21,574 bases of DNA from Bacteroidales bacterium UBA6408 (GTDB lineage: Bacteria > Bacteroidota > Bacteroidia > Bacteroidales > UBA932): positions 15,110-36,683 of the forward strand of contig DJPQ01000088.1 of assembly GCA_002439805.1 (NCBI GenBank), given 5' to 3'. The notes under the pieces were generated by a model that did no database searches, had not been told where the DNA came from, and saw only the letters and a program-made list of their open reading frames with translations. This document shows positions 13,316 through 20,764 of the stretch, in pieces (the stretch's first letter is position 1; each line of letters begins with the position of its first letter). The position numbers and the translations under genes were made by a program.

Positions 13316-14308
13316 TTATTGTTGCTGAACGACGACAACGGAGAGGTCGCAGGGAGTGGGGATGCCATAGACGGTGGCGCGGTCGGTGAACTGCCACATC
13401 ATCCAGTTCTTGAAGCGCGGCGTTTCAAGTCCTCGTCCGGAGCCGTAGCGGGCAATCCAGACAGGGTAGCGCTCATAGACTTCGGGGGAGAGCCGCTCTC
13501 TGAGAAAGGCGTCACCGGTGTAGATAATCGGGCGTCGTCCATAGTGCTCCTCCACAATCCTGAGCCAGACGAACAGCCGGCGGTTGAGCTCGGCATTGCT
13601 GCATCCCGTATGGATGGTCTCCACATCAAGAATAGGCGGAAGATCCTTGTGGCGGATGTTTCCGACAATACGTATGAAATTCTGCGCCTGTTTTTCAGGA
13701 GACTTTGAGCTCCGGAAGAAATGGTAGGCTCCACGGCTGTAGCCAGCCTCGGCCGAGCACTTCCAGTGGTCCTCGAACAGCGCGTCGTGGTGGCGTTCTC
13801 CTTCCGTAGCCTTAATCATCACATATTTCACCCTGTGAATGCCGCTCGCCGACTTTATCGACCTCGTCGTGTGCCCGTTCGCGCCGGTGAGAACCATCAG
13901 GGAGTCCCAGACTATATCCTTCTGGTACTTGGATATATCCACGGCATAACCGTAGTGCCCCTCCGGAACCTGCACGCCCGCCTCTCCCGAACAGCGGCTG
14001 ACAAGCAGCGGGACAACGACAAAGGCAGCCACAGTCAAGGCTGCCGCCGCCACAAACCAATACACCGAAATAACCTTCCCGACCCGCTTCTTTCCGCCTC
14101 TCTTCCGTCCCCGCTTTTTCTCGGATTTTTTCTGCCCGCCCTTCTTCTGTCCATCGTCATGACTTCTTCCGGCAGCAGTTCGCTTAGTTGTATCGGCGGC
14201 CGGACTATGTGGTGTCCGGTGTGCCGCTTTCGGGGAATCAGGCTTTATCCGGCTTCGGTTATCTCTCTCCGATTTTCTGGTGATTATTTCTTCTGCATCC
14301 GTATTCAT
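13316..14308 (-). CDS. Membrane-anchored GH25 lysozyme (muramidase)
   Basis: 330-aa protein. Residues 1-77 are a basic, low-complexity cytoplasmic tail (Lys/Arg/Gly-rich at 55-78), followed by one membrane segment (about 79-104, VISVYWFVAAAALTVAAFVVV) and a GH25 domain outside the inner membrane (about 118-325). GH25 enzymes cleave the beta-1,4 bond between N-acetylmuramic acid and N-acetylglucosamine. The active-site pattern is present: GYAVDISKYQ (Asp124), MIKATEG, AYHFFR, LPPILDVE (Asp228, Glu230), PIIYTGDAF and MWQFTDRATVYGIP. ATG 14308 is chosen over an in-frame extension to 14530, which would overlap the upstream acyltransferase coding region and adds Arg/Ser-rich junk. It starts 19 nt after that gene ends, so they are probably co-transcribed. 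Likely role: peptidoglycan remodelling. Confidence 0.9.
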   Translation of the reverse strand: MNTDAEEIITRKSERDNRSRIKPDSPKAAHRTPHSPAADTTKRTAAGRSHDDGQKKGGQKKSEKKRGRKRGGKKRVGKVISVYWFVAAAALTVAAFVVVPLLVSRCSGEAGVQVPEGHYGYAVDISKYQKDIVWDSLMVLTGANGHTTRSIKSASGIHRVKYVMIKATEGERHHDALFEDHWKCSAEAGYSRGAYHFFRSSKSPEKQAQNFIRIVGNIRHKDLPPILDVETIHTGCSNAELNRRLFVWLRIVEEHYGRRPIIYTGDAFLRERLSPEVYERYPVWIARYGSGRGLETPRFKNWMMWQFTDRATVYGIPTPCDLSVVVVQQQ

Positions 14309-14327
14309 GAGCGAAAAATGTGCTTCT

Positions 14328-15683
14328 CTATACGGTCCGGTTCGGGGTGAACGTTTCCGGAATCGGCATCTGATAGACCGATGAGCGGAGGAATGCCGTG
14401 TAGGCATCAAGGTCGGTGAGCAGATCCTGCTTCTCCACGCTGATGGTCTCCCCGATGACGACGCGGTGGCGTCCCTTTGACTTGTTGAACAGTTCGCGCG
14501 GCAGGCGCAGCAGGCGGACCTTCCAGTCAATCAGACCGAGAAAATAATAGAACCAGGAATTGTGGTCGATGAAATGAATCGGTACAACCGGCACACGTGC
14601 CTTGCGGATGAGCCTGATCATGCTCTCCTGCCACGGCCTGTCGGCAATTTCTCTTTTTCCCGGGTGCAGGTCGGAGACGGCTCCCGAAGGGAAGAACCCC
14701 ACCGCGTGTCCTTCGCCAAGTCTCTCAATGGTCTCCCGCACTCCGTTCAGCGTGGTTCTTGTCGGACTGCCTTTCTTTGTCGTAGTGGGATTGACGGTTA
14801 TGAACGCCGGGCGGAGCGGCTCTATGCGGCCGAGAATCTCGTTCACCATCACCTTGTAGTCAGGCCTGTGCGGAAGAATGAGGTCCAGGAGCACGATTCC
14901 GTCAAGCCCTCCGTACGGATGGTTGCTGATAGTTATGAATGCGCCCTCCGGCAGGCTTTCGAGCCTTTCGGCATTGCCGATGAGGTAGTTGCAGCCCATG
15001 TTCTCAAGCAGTCCCCGCGCCGCGTCCTTTGCCGGAGCAAGCCCATATATTCTGTTGTATAGGGCGTTGAGCTTGTTCACGCCCACGAGCGAGAAGAGAA
15101 ACTTGCCGAACCACTGTCCCCATGTGCCCTTGAACACCGGCGCAATGTCCCCCAATTCCTCTATACTGAGTAGTTCATGCTCCGGCCGCTCCGTCTTTTT
15201 CCTGAAGACCAGCACCTCCGCAAGGAAATAGTTGAGAATCCCCGAGATGCAGACGGCAAGCAAGTTGCAGAGCCAGGCGTCCCAGCCGAAGATTTTCTCG
15301 AAGAGCACAAGGAAAATCATCTTCACGAAAAATCCGAAGATGCAGGAGACATTGAACCCGCCGAAATGCCTCCAAAAACTCTTCGCGGACGAGCGGTTGC
15401 TGATGCGGTTCTTCCAAATCCAGTAGTAGGACATCAGGAAGTTCGCGAAGGTGGCCACCTCGAACGAGATTGCCGGGCCTATCCAATATTCCCCCCAATA
15501 CTCGAAGCCGCTCCAGAACCCGCTTGCAGGGTGAACCGCAACCATCTTGTGCAGTACCCATCCCACGAACCAGAGTACAGCCGTATCGACGACCGTCCCC
15601 AATGCCCGGCTGACCACAAAGTCAATCCATTTCTTCAGTGAGAGGACTTTGTCCTCCTGCTTTCTCTTCTCCTTCTGCTCCAT
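14328..15683 (-). CDS. GtrA-like membrane domain fused to a PlsC-type acyltransferase
   Basis: 451-aa two-domain protein. The N-terminal part (about 18-165) has four membrane helices and a GtrA-like pattern (VSRALGTVVDTAVLW; FEVATFANFLMSYYWIW; ISGILNYFLAEVLVF), a family linked to moving or flipping polyprenyl-linked sugars. The C-terminal part (about 205-445) is a lysophospholipid/hemolysin-type acyltransferase: SNHPYGGLDG (His255, Asp261), PAFITVN, FFPSGAVS and VPVVPIHF. Such enzymes acylate lysophosphatidate or ornithine-type lipids at the inner membrane. The fusion is unusual in my experience. Start at ATG 15683; an in-frame TTG three codons upstream is less likely. Its neighbours (CDP-alcohol transferase upstream, lysozyme downstream) support a role in envelope lipid synthesis. 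Substrates are unknown. Confidence 0.82.
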   Translation of the reverse strand: MEQKEKRKQEDKVLSLKKWIDFVVSRALGTVVDTAVLWFVGWVLHKMVAVHPASGFWSGFEYWGEYWIGPAISFEVATFANFLMSYYWIWKNRISNRSSAKSFWRHFGGFNVSCIFGFFVKMIFLVLFEKIFGWDAWLCNLLAVCISGILNYFLAEVLVFRKKTERPEHELLSIEELGDIAPVFKGTWGQWFGKFLFSLVGVNKLNALYNRIYGLAPAKDAARGLLENMGCNYLIGNAERLESLPEGAFITISNHPYGGLDGIVLLDLILPHRPDYKVMVNEILGRIEPLRPAFITVNPTTTKKGSPTRTTLNGVRETIERLGEGHAVGFFPSGAVSDLHPGKREIADRPWQESMIRLIRKARVPVVPIHFIDHNSWFYYFLGLIDWKVRLLRLPRELFNKSKGRHRVVIGETISVEKQDLLTDLDAYTAFLRSSVYQMPIPETFTPNRTV

Positions 15684-15698
15684 CCGAATCAATTCACA

Positions 15699-15786
15699 GC
15701 TATTTCAGCTCATGTGGCGGGAAATAGCGCGTAATTATGAAAATCGCCATCTCCACGGGCCGTCACAGCGACACGTAGGGATGGCG
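15699..15786. repeat. Two adjacent inverted repeats upstream of the GtrA-acyltransferase gene
   Basis: GCTATTTC (15699-15706) / GAAATAGC (15721-15728) is a perfect 8-bp pair with a 14-nt loop. CGCCATCTCCACG (15745-15757) / CGTAGGGATGGCG (15774-15786) pairs over 13 positions with one mismatch and one wobble. Both fill the 117-nt gap between the CDP-alcohol transferase stop and the acyltransferase start. No T run follows either, so attenuation, mRNA processing or a protein site are all possible. Confidence 0.5.
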
Positions 15787-15800
15787 TATGCATTTTGTTG

Positions 15801-16529
15801 TTACTCAGTGAATGTTCCGTCAAATTTCTTAGGCGGGTCAATCTTTGAAAGTGCCTTCTCATCCCGAATCTGAGAAGAAATCAGAAGAATGAAAATGATG
15901 CAGCCGAGTCCGATTGCCACCCAGTCAAACGGTGTATATGTTCCGTTCAGTGTCTCAAGACCGTTCTTGAAGCAGTTGACGGTGACGTTATAGTCAGCCC
16001 ACGGGAAATAAATCAGGAATATGACGGCGAGAGCCGCAATCACACGGAATTCCGTCGGCCCGAGCTTGCCGTAGGTGAGCTTGAACTCGTTCTTCAGGAT
16101 GGTTCCGATGTAGGTGTGGGCAGAAATTGCAAGATAGGCGACGAGTACGAAGAGAGCGACGTCCATTCTTGCGATAGGGGAGATTCCGGCTCCGACGCAC
16201 ATCACGATGATGGTGAATATGTCTATGTTGTGGTCGATGAAGAAACCATAGACCGGTCTCTGAGTGTGTCTTACGCGGGCCATCGAGCCGTCGAGGCTGT
16301 CTCCGAACCAGTTAAGGAAGAGCCCGAAGACCGTGAGCCACATCCAGTTGAGATTGATGTTCGCAAGCCCGAAGCCTACAGCGCAGAGAATCGCGCCGAA
16401 TGTTCCCACTGCGGTCAGCATGTTTGAAGTCGCCCAGACAGGCAGACGTTTCGCGAGCCACACTAAAGCTTTCTTTTCAACTCCGTTCAGAAGCGAGGTC
16501 TGGATTCGTGTCGCTTTTTCGTTTCCCAT
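15801..16529 (-). CDS. CDP-alcohol phosphatidyltransferase family protein
   Basis: 242-aa inner-membrane enzyme with about six helices. The diagnostic CDP-alcohol motif is complete: GDSLDGSMAR then G and FFIDHNID, placing the four catalytic/metal Asp at 77, 80, 99 and 103. The enzyme transfers a phosphatidyl or similar group from a CDP-linked donor to an alcohol to make phospholipids. The acceptor (inositol, glycerol phosphate, serine or other) cannot be told from sequence. Start ATG 16529. The leader is about 128 nt if the TATCTTTG element at 16663-16670 is the promoter, and holds two AAGGGCAAAA units (plus-strand reading, 16592 and 16624). The downstream acyltransferase gene suggests a phospholipid-synthesis pair. 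Confidence 0.88.
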   Translation of the reverse strand: MGNEKATRIQTSLLNGVEKKALVWLAKRLPVWATSNMLTAVGTFGAILCAVGFGLANINLNWMWLTVFGLFLNWFGDSLDGSMARVRHTQRPVYGFFIDHNIDIFTIIVMCVGAGISPIARMDVALFVLVAYLAISAHTYIGTILKNEFKLTYGKLGPTEFRVIAALAVIFLIYFPWADYNVTVNCFKNGLETLNGTYTPFDWVAIGLGCIIFILLISSQIRDEKALSKIDPPKKFDGTFTE

Positions 16530-16662
16530 AATCTTACTTTGTTATGTATGTGCAACAAAAATTTAATAAAACAACCTTTCTGTATGTTTAGAAGGGCAAA
16601 ACGAGCCTGCATCTTTTGTACCAAAGGGCAAAAATGAACAATCCGTCCGCCCAAACCAGGAG

Positions 16663-16670
16663 CAAAGATA
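16663..16670 (-). promoter_or_regulatory. -7 element for the CDP-alcohol transferase operon
   Basis: TATCTTTG on the minus strand fits TAnnTTTG, 133 nt before the ATG. It lies in the 171-nt gap after the dehydrogenase gene. The -33 box is not clear. Confidence 0.5.
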
Positions 16671-16700
16671 ATAAAATATTTTAATAACGCTATTTACAGA

Positions 16701-17501
16701 TCACATCTTGTAGTATCCTCGGAGAATGCGGGAGAAAAGCGAGGAGGGGAGTATGGCCTTGAGCAGCACCGAGAGGCTCTGTTCGAGCGTCGCCACTATG
16801 TAGCGGCTGCGCGGACGACGTGCCTTTGCGATTCTCGCCACCGTCTCCGCCACCTTGACCGGCTTCAGCCCGTGACTCTCATCGTTCTCAATCTTGCTCA
16901 TTGACAGCGCGTAGGCGGGGTATGCCTCGGCAACCTCCGGTGCGACCTTCCTCCTCTTTCCCGTGAACCCGGTGGAAAAGTCGCCCGGATTTATGATTGA
17001 GACTGAAATGCCGAAACCGTAAACCTCCATTCTCAGCGCCTCGGCGTATCCCTCGATTGCGAACTTGCTCGCGGAGTAGAATCCCTGAAAAGGCAGTCCC
17101 ATAAGTCCGCCTATCGAACTGAGGAAAACTATCTTCCCGCACTTTCGCGTCCTCATGTGCGGCAGCACGGCCTTTGAGAACAGCACCATGCCCATGAAGT
17201 TCGTCCCCATCTGAAGCTCAATGTCCTCGTCCGGCGTGAACTCTATCGGTCCTCCGATGCCCATCCCCGCATTGTTCACGAGCATATCAATCCGTCCCTG
17301 CTCCGCAATAACAGTCTCCACGGCACGATTCACTGCATCAGCGTCCCTGACATCGGCATTCAGATAATGGACTCCGGGAATATGTTCCACCTCGCGTCGC
17401 ACGGTGCCATAGACCGTATAACCTTCAGAGCACAGCAGTCTGGCGGACTCCAGCCCGAATCCCGAAGAAATTCCCGTTATAAGAACAACTTTTGTTTCCA
17501 T
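16701..17501 (-). CDS. Short-chain dehydrogenase/reductase
   Basis: 266-aa classical SDR. TGISSGFG (9-16) binds NAD(P), NADV about 48-51 binds adenine, NNAG is at 76-79, and the catalytic Ser129 (FLSSIGG), Tyr142 and Lys146 (YSASK) are all present, followed by INPGDFSTGF. An Arg pair after the second strand (TVRR, about 33-36) suggests NADPH preference. The C-terminal hydrophobic segment (LSVLLKAILPSSLFSRILRGYYKM) may touch the membrane or bind a lipid-like substrate. The substrate is unknown; retinol/sphinganine-type and 17-beta-like annotations are common for such proteins but are not supported here. Monocistronic in appearance, between the V-ATPase terminator and the CDP-alcohol transferase promoter. 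Confidence 0.9.
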   Translation of the reverse strand: METKVVLITGISSGFGLESARLLCSEGYTVYGTVRREVEHIPGVHYLNADVRDADAVNRAVETVIAEQGRIDMLVNNAGMGIGGPIEFTPDEDIELQMGTNFMGMVLFSKAVLPHMRTRKCGKIVFLSSIGGLMGLPFQGFYSASKFAIEGYAEALRMEVYGFGISVSIINPGDFSTGFTGKRRKVAPEVAEAYPAYALSMSKIENDESHGLKPVKVAETVARIAKARRPRSRYIVATLEQSLSVLLKAILPSSLFSRILRGYYKM

Positions 17502-17539
17502 ATTTCAGAGGCAATTCAAATTCTTTTCACCTTTCTTAC

Positions 17540-17577
17540 AAAAAAATCAGAGCATTCCGCCTCAGCGAAATGCTCTG
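17540..17577 (-). terminator. Intrinsic terminator of the V-ATPase operon
   Basis: On the minus strand, CAGAGCATT / AATGCTCTG (9-bp stem, 12-nt loop) then a T run (complement of 17540-17546). It lies about 175 nt past the K subunit stop, with element copy 2 in between. A TAAATTTG sequence at 17578-17585 (-) abuts it and might act as a dehydrogenase promoter, in which case this stem would be in that leader. Confidence 0.82.
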
Positions 17578-17592
17578 CAAATTTATAAAAAT

Positions 17593-17628
17593 TCTCTCAA
17601 TTCGATGCTAATTATAATTGCTGAGAGA
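17593..17628. repeat. Hairpin between the V-ATPase terminator and element copy 2
   Basis: TCTCTCAATT (17593-17602) pairs with AATTG-ct-GAGAGA (17616-17628) apart from a 2-nt bulge. It directly precedes copy 2 and may be a remnant or an additional RNA stem in the V-ATPase 3' untranslated region. Confidence 0.5.
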
Positions 17629-17631
17629 GGA

Positions 17632-17748
17632 GGGTGAATATGAGAGATGAAATGCAAGGCGCTCAGTGAAGATGAAACCGCAGCAACCTGATGGTTGTGA
17701 GGATTTCATCAAGATGAGCAACGCGGCAGTTCGCTCTCAGATTCTCCC
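17632..17748 (+). repeat. Structured intergenic element, copy 2, after the V-ATPase K gene
   Basis: The core reads on the plus strand, antisense to the V-ATPase mRNA. Outer arms GGG-T-GAAT (17632-17639) / ATTC-T-CCC (17741-17748), an A.G mismatch, then P1 TGAGAG (17641-17646) / CTCTCA (17734-17739). Inside: TGCAAGG, GCG-CTCA / TGAG-CAA-CGC, P3 GATGAAA / TTTCATC (7 bp), ACCGCAG, P4 CAACC-TGAT-GGTTG, TGAGGA, CAACGCGGCAG. The arm ends 2 nt before the K stop codon. Confidence 0.85.
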
Positions 17749-17750
17749 GA

Positions 17751-18185
17751 CTACAATACTGCCATGATGGAGCCTACAAGTGCCAGGATAGCATAGAACT
17801 CCGGAAGGGCGGCGTAGATGAGCGTGTTCGTCATCACGCTGTGCCCCTGGCTCTCACCCACGATACCGTTTGCGCAGACCTGACCCTGACGGATTGCCGA
17901 GAAAAGGCAGACGAGACCTACCGCAAGACCAACTCCGAAAAGGAGCGGACCCTTGGTCGCGAAGTCCGGCTTGAACACGACGAGCCAGAGAAGGAAACCG
18001 ACGAAGCCGTAGAGACCCTGGGTTGCAGGGAGAGCGGAGAGAATCATGTAGGTAGAAGATTTCTCCGGGTTCTTTTTGAGAGCGCCCTCGGCTGCGTTTG
18101 CAGCGATGGTGGTTCCGTAGCTGGAACCGATGCCGGCAAGGCCAAGCATGAGGCCGAGACCGAGATAACCAAGAATTTCGTTCAT
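17751..18185 (-). CDS. V-type ATP synthase subunit K (membrane rotor ring)
   Basis: 144-aa proteolipid with four helices, i.e. two fused hairpins, forming the rotor ring of the V-type ATPase. GLGLMLGLAGIGSSYGTTIAANAAEGA and the second-hairpin FGVGLAVGLVCLFSAIRQGQVCANGI are typical. The only helix carboxylate at the ion site is Glu129 (LPEFYAILALVG). Leu52, Thr55, Gln56 (LPATQG) and Gln100 match the sodium ligands described for the Enterococcus NtpK ring (Leu61, Thr64, Gln65, Gln110, Glu139), so sodium coupling is predicted. Starts 25 nt after subunit I. Last gene of the operon. Confidence 0.92.
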   Translation of the reverse strand: MNEILGYLGLGLMLGLAGIGSSYGTTIAANAAEGALKKNPEKSSTYMILSALPATQGLYGFVGFLLWLVVFKPDFATKGPLLFGVGLAVGLVCLFSAIRQGQVCANGIVGESQGHSVMTNTLIYAALPEFYAILALVGSIMAVL

Positions 18186-18210
18186 AATTGTAAGATTTTA
18201 TTGTTTTTGT

Positions 18211-20037
18211 TTATTTCAGTTTTGTAAGAGGGTTGTATTTTGCTCCGGTCCCCTCATATCCGGAATTTTTGAAGTACTCCACGAATGTCAGACGCAGCGG
18301 GTGCACGAACGCTCCGAGACAGGACATCGCGAGGTTCAGAACATGTCCGAAGATGAGGATTATGATGCAGAACACCCAGTTCACGCCCGGAACAGGGATG
18401 TCGAGAATCATGGTTCCCATGATGTTGAACGCGTTTCCGAGCATACCGCCGGCAAGCCCGAGGGCGTAGAGACGTATGTAGCTCAGAACGTCACCGAGAA
18501 GGCCTGTGACCATGTTGTATGTGTCCCAGAGCCCGGAGCCGATGTTTACCAGCGGGTTGCGTCCCGGCGTGTTGAATACGTATATCGCAAGTCCGCTGAC
18601 AACGGCGAGAGCGATGATTGTCCATTTGAACGCTTCCGCCGAAAGGACTTCCGTCATGCCGAGGGCGATAACAATGATGCCTCCGACTATGAGCGTCGTC
18701 CAGCCCCATGTAGCGACGGTGTTCTTGAATCCGAACCTCTTCGTGAAGTTGATGGTCTTGATTATCATCGCGAGGCAGATGTGGAACACGCCCACCGCGA
18801 CGGCAAGGACCATCTGAACCGGGAATCCGGCAATCTTCGCGTCCGGGAACCATCCGTCGATGCAGATTGCCTTGAGCCATGACGGAGCCCACGAAGCGTC
18901 GAGTATGCTCATTCCGAAGAATGTTCCGAGCACAAGTCCCACGACGAAGGTCATCCCGCCGAGGAATCCGATGAGCCGGTACATTTTTCCGAGGCTCGTG
19001 TTCTGCATCTTCAGCTTCATGTAGAGGGCGATGAGCATGAGCACGATTCCGTAGCCCGCGTCTCCCATACACATGGCGAAGAAGAGCATGAAGAACGGAC
19101 CGAGCACCGGAGTCGGGTCAAACTCATCATAGACGGGCATTCCGTACATTCCGGTCAGAACCTCGAAGTTCTTCGCGAACCAGTTGTTCTTCAGCTTGAT
19201 AGGCGGGTTGTCCTCCTTTGTGGCCGCCTCGTGGGTATAATAGACATCCATCGAGTCGAACTCCCTGCACAGCCTCTCGTCGTCCGCTGTCGGAGCGAAG
19301 CCGGTGAGAACCGTCACGCAGTTATCCACAGCCTTTTCGGTTGCCGCCCCGGCGAGGTAGAGGTCTAGCTCACCGAGCTTTTCCTCGTAGGACTTGCGGA
19401 TTTCGTCTCCGCATGACTTGAGGTTTCCGAGCCGGGTCTGCTCGACTGCAAGCTTGTCCTGAAGTTCAGAGAGGGCCTTCTCAGCCTCGTTCACCGAACC
19501 CTCCGGAGCCGCGATAGGCTCAATCGGGAAGCTGTAGTCCGCGTCTGCGGGAGCGACAGTCACGAAATAGACGGTCGTGTCTGTCTCGCTGATGACCTCA
19601 AGCGGCTGAATCTCGCTCCATGAGGAGTCGAACTTCTTTTTCTGACAACTGTAGAACCTCAATTTAAGTCCCTGGGACTCAAGTTTATGGATGTCCTCGC
19701 TGCTGAACTCGCCCCACGGCTTGCGGACAGAGACTTCCTTCTTAGCCGAGGAAATTTCAGCCGAGGTTTCCGCAATCTGCGTCTGAGTGTCGAGGACAGC
19801 CTTTACAGGACAGCCGTCGAACTTGAACCCGGCCTCAGGCTCTTCCTTGCAGGCCTTGAGAACGGCCAGTGCCTTCTTTGCCTCGTCGGCCTGGGCAAGC
19901 AGTTCCGACGATTTCTCATCGACCGGTTTGACGGAGCGCGTGACATCGACGACCCCAAGTTCCTGTAGCTTAGCCAGAAATTCCTCCGTCTGCTCCGAGA
20001 GCATGATGAAGGAGTATTTTGTCATCTTAGTTACCAT
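18211..20037 (-). CDS. V-type ATP synthase subunit I (stator/a subunit)
   Basis: 608-aa equivalent of the eukaryotic a subunit. The cytoplasmic N-terminal half (about 1-310) contains a long helical segment and links to the peripheral stalk. The C-terminal half has about eight helices, starting at PVLGPFFMLFFAMCMGDAGYGIVLMLIALYM. The essential stator arginine is in LSYIRLYALGLAGGM near the end of the chain. Start ATG 20037 (MVTKMTKYSF) fits the family pattern M-[IV]-x-K-M; it overlaps the D gene by 11 nt. An ATG at 20025 is the alternative, and an extension to 20076 is unlikely. Confidence 0.93.
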   Translation of the reverse strand: MVTKMTKYSFIMLSEQTEEFLAKLQELGVVDVTRSVKPVDEKSSELLAQADEAKKALAVLKACKEEPEAGFKFDGCPVKAVLDTQTQIAETSAEISSAKKEVSVRKPWGEFSSEDIHKLESQGLKLRFYSCQKKKFDSSWSEIQPLEVISETDTTVYFVTVAPADADYSFPIEPIAAPEGSVNEAEKALSELQDKLAVEQTRLGNLKSCGDEIRKSYEEKLGELDLYLAGAATEKAVDNCVTVLTGFAPTADDERLCREFDSMDVYYTHEAATKEDNPPIKLKNNWFAKNFEVLTGMYGMPVYDEFDPTPVLGPFFMLFFAMCMGDAGYGIVLMLIALYMKLKMQNTSLGKMYRLIGFLGGMTFVVGLVLGTFFGMSILDASWAPSWLKAICIDGWFPDAKIAGFPVQMVLAVAVGVFHICLAMIIKTINFTKRFGFKNTVATWGWTTLIVGGIIVIALGMTEVLSAEAFKWTIIALAVVSGLAIYVFNTPGRNPLVNIGSGLWDTYNMVTGLLGDVLSYIRLYALGLAGGMLGNAFNIMGTMILDIPVPGVNWVFCIIILIFGHVLNLAMSCLGAFVHPLRLTFVEYFKNSGYEGTGAKYNPLTKLK

Positions 20038-20638
20038 CCTGTGCGTCCTCCTCTTCCGCGTGCCGCTGCTTGACAATCTTTGATGCCGCCTTTGAGAGGT
20101 TCTCCTCGTCCTCCATATACCTCTTTATCTTGCGGATGGCCTCCTGATAGCCCGGAATCTGCACCTTTTCGTAGAGGTTCACCTTCTGGGTGGTCTTCTT
20201 CCTCTGAAAATCCAGGATGCGGCTCTTTTCCTTATAGACCTCCGACTCTATACCGAGACGCGAGAGCTCCTTGAGGATTGCCACTCCGTCCGCATACCAT
20301 GCCGGCTTGGCGAAGGCGTTGAACTCGTGGATTTCGAAGGATATGCCCTTGAGCTCCGGGGTCTTCACTCCGGCCACCTTCACCGTGACAAGGTCAACGT
20401 CGGTGATGGAAATCAGGCCCGGTTCGAACTCGTTCCAGAGGGCTGCAAGATAGTCGTATTTTTTGAGGGCGGCTTCAAGATCTTCAATCAGCTTCTCCGA
20501 ATAATCCTTGGCGCGGCGAACCTCAAGACGCAGGGCGCTCTCCTTGTTCTTCAACGTCGGGAGGGCGTTCTGACGCATCTTCAGCTGCTTGCCGATATCA
20601 TTAAGAGACGTCTTGTTATATTGAAACTTAATAGCCAT
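20027..20638 (-). CDS. V-type ATP synthase subunit D (central stalk)
   Basis: 203-aa coiled-coil protein, the rotor shaft that couples the A3B3 head to the K ring. It starts MAIKFQYNKTSLNDIGKQL, the conserved N-terminal helix, and ends with a second long helix (FQRKKTTQKVNLYEKVQIPGYQEAIRKIKRYMED) typical of the family. ATG 20638 is chosen because upstream in-frame residues to 20683 (KNGYGPKRL) are not part of the family. The gap to the B gene (126 nt) is large for this operon and shows no clear promoter. Confidence 0.93.
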   Translation of the reverse strand: MAIKFQYNKTSLNDIGKQLKMRQNALPTLKNKESALRLEVRRAKDYSEKLIEDLEAALKKYDYLAALWNEFEPGLISITDVDLVTVKVAGVKTPELKGISFEIHEFNAFAKPAWYADGVAILKELSRLGIESEVYKEKSRILDFQRKKTTQKVNLYEKVQIPGYQEAIRKIKRYMEDEENLSKAASKIVKQRHAEEEDAQDGN

Positions 20639-20764
20639 ATAATGTGGATTTGTTAATCTTTTTGGCCCATATCCATTTTTCATCGGTCATTTGGCCCGCC
20701 AAACTCCCTCTTCCAAAATGAATCTGTTCTCAAAAATCTTGAACAAATAATTTATAAATTTTAC

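Noticed and set aside
14309..14530. N-terminal extension of the GH25 lysozyme
   Set aside because: Overlaps the coding sequence of the GtrA-acyltransferase gene in another frame and gives an Arg/Ser-rich sequence without homology.
17578..17585. TAAATTTG as a firm dehydrogenase promoter
   Set aside because: It abuts the V-ATPase terminator and lacks a TTTG box at the right spacing; transcripts from it would run straight into that terminator.
6845..17748. CRISPR array or integron attC sites as explanation for the repeats
   Set aside because: Copies are kilobases apart in both orientations among housekeeping genes, with no spacer regularity, cas genes or integrase. The extensively conserved core does not fit attC, where mainly the end boxes are conserved.
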